Positions 63,456 to 64,000 of a stretch of DNA of 64,000 nt are shown piece after piece. A model generated the notes under the pieces. The model was given only the letters and a program-made list of their open reading frames with translations. It was not told where the DNA came from and did not search any database. The position numbers were made by a program, and so were the translations under genes. Source of the stretch: Pyxidicoccus parkwaysis (GTDB lineage: Bacteria; Myxococcota; Myxococcia; Myxococcales; Myxococcaceae); contig NZ_CP071090.1 in assembly GCF_017301735.1 (NCBI RefSeq), positions 5,694,001 through 5,758,000 of the forward strand, given 5' to 3'. Numbering within the stretch: position 1 is the first letter of the stretch; every line of letters begins with the position of its first letter.

Positions 63456-64000
63456 CTACGACGCGCGAGACTCGAGCTCCGTGGTTGCCGGGTCCACCGT
63501 CCCACGGCGGGACAGGAGGTTCTCCAGCTTCAGCGCGTTGAGCTCCATCGACTCCACCAGCCCCTTCGCGTACGAGGTGAGGAACAGGTGGAACACGATG
63601 CAGAGCACCGCGATGGAGAGCGCGAAGGCGGTGTTGTTCATCGCCTTGGAGATACCGTCCGACAGGAGGCTCTGCTTCTGCTCCGCCGGCACGTTGCCGA
63701 GCGCCTGGAAGGTGCCGATGAGGCCGAAGATGGTGCCGACGAGGCCCACCAGCGTGGCGATGTTCGCGAGGGACCACAGCCACGGAATGCGCTTGGACAC
63801 GTGCGGGCTGTGCTCGACGATGGCCTCTTCCACCGCCTTGGCCACTTCAATCTCGCCGCGGTTGGCGTTGACGAGGCCCGCGCGGATGACCTTCGCCAGC
63901 GGCGAGTTGGGCGCCATGCTGCACACCTTCACCGCGCGGTCCAGGTTGCCGCTGCGCACCAGCTTGGCGATCTGCTCCATGAACGGAGGCGCCGGCAGGT
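63456..64000 (-). CDS. ExbB/TolQ/MotA-family proton channel protein (5'-truncated by window edge)
   Basis: At least 180 aa are visible; the frame is open to the right edge without a stop, so the N-terminus lies outside. The visible part has the cytoplasmic KVCSMAPNSPLAKVIRAGL region, the helix NIATLVGLVGTIFGLIGTFQAL and the AMNNTAFALSIAVLCIVFHLFL helix, which are hallmarks of ExbB/TolQ. It would form the proton-conducting ring around ExbD and power TonB, Tol or gliding-type proteins. It lies 21 nt upstream of the first ExbD gene. Confidence 0.9.
   Translation of the reverse strand, partial: LPAPPFMEQIAKLVRSGNLDRAVKVCSMAPNSPLAKVIRAGLVNANRGEIEVAKAVEEAIVEHSPHVSKRIPWLWSLANIATLVGLVGTIFGLIGTFQALGNVPAEQKQSLLSDGISKAMNNTAFALSIAVLCIVFHLFLTSYAKGLVESMELNALKLENLLSRRGTVDPATTELESRAS

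Overview
The window is a high-GC, gene-dense bacterial chromosome segment. Its content points to a myxobacterium, most likely Myxococcaceae. The evidence is third-position G/C bias strong enough to create huge antisense shadow ORFs, many lipoproteins and Cys-rich exported proteins, a MYXO-CTERM-type C-terminal signal, a DUF6178 protein, an Hsp70 paralogue flanked by J-domain and TPR proteins, and an RHS/SpvB giant lipoprotein. The genus assignment is inference; no 16S gene is present.

Layout. 0.1-8.1 kb: acyl-CoA dehydrogenase, tRNA-Cys with a clear promoter and terminator, an exported beta-helix protein, a SpoIID-like lipoprotein, a TonB-like protein, a CDF metal transporter and a single-domain response regulator. 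8.3-15.2 kb: one-carbon block, gcvT-gcvH-gcvP on the minus strand divergent from metF, then a small membrane protein and an ADP-ribosylglycohydrolase. 15.3-23.7 kb: accessory envelope genes (small lipoproteins, MMPL/RND transporter, AI-2E-type permease, DUF4091-like protein with a sorting signal, an unknown 356-aa protein). 23.7-28.3 kb: folD, a TerB/J-domain protein, an Smr protein, an adenosine-deaminase-family protein and pyrD. 28.4-34.8 kb: minus-strand genes for a DUF4097-like protein, a GT4 glycosyltransferase, an O-antigen ligase-like polymerase, a DUF6178 protein, engB and a tetraheme cytochrome c. 34.9-39.0 kb: plus-strand coaE, an extended SDR, a lipoprotein and a HadB/HadA-like hydratase pair. 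39.0-46.4 kb: minus-strand run hslV-hslU-argD-J protein-Hsp70-TPR protein. 46.6-53.9 kb: a lower-GC island with a 2107-aa SpvB/RHS lipoprotein carrying a C-terminal toxin-like module, its overlapping immunity candidate and a Cys-rich protein. It lies between xerC and hslVU, which are neighbours in many other bacteria. 55.1-64 kb: EF-hand membrane protein, trypsin-like protease, beta-propeller lipoprotein, trmFO, a DksA/TraR-like protein, and ExbD-ExbD-ExbB running off the right edge.

The genes best worth follow-up are three. The first is the J protein-Hsp70-TPR operon, in which the first and last genes appear to share a module. The second is the RHS toxin/immunity island. The third is a 54-nt intergenic C/G tract with eight G-runs on the transcribed strand, just upstream of the O-antigen ligase-like gene. 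Several genes also show a -10-like TANNNT box 6-10 nt before the start codon and no Shine-Dalgarno, which suggests leaderless or near-leaderless transcripts. All domain names come from motif recognition by eye; no database search was run.
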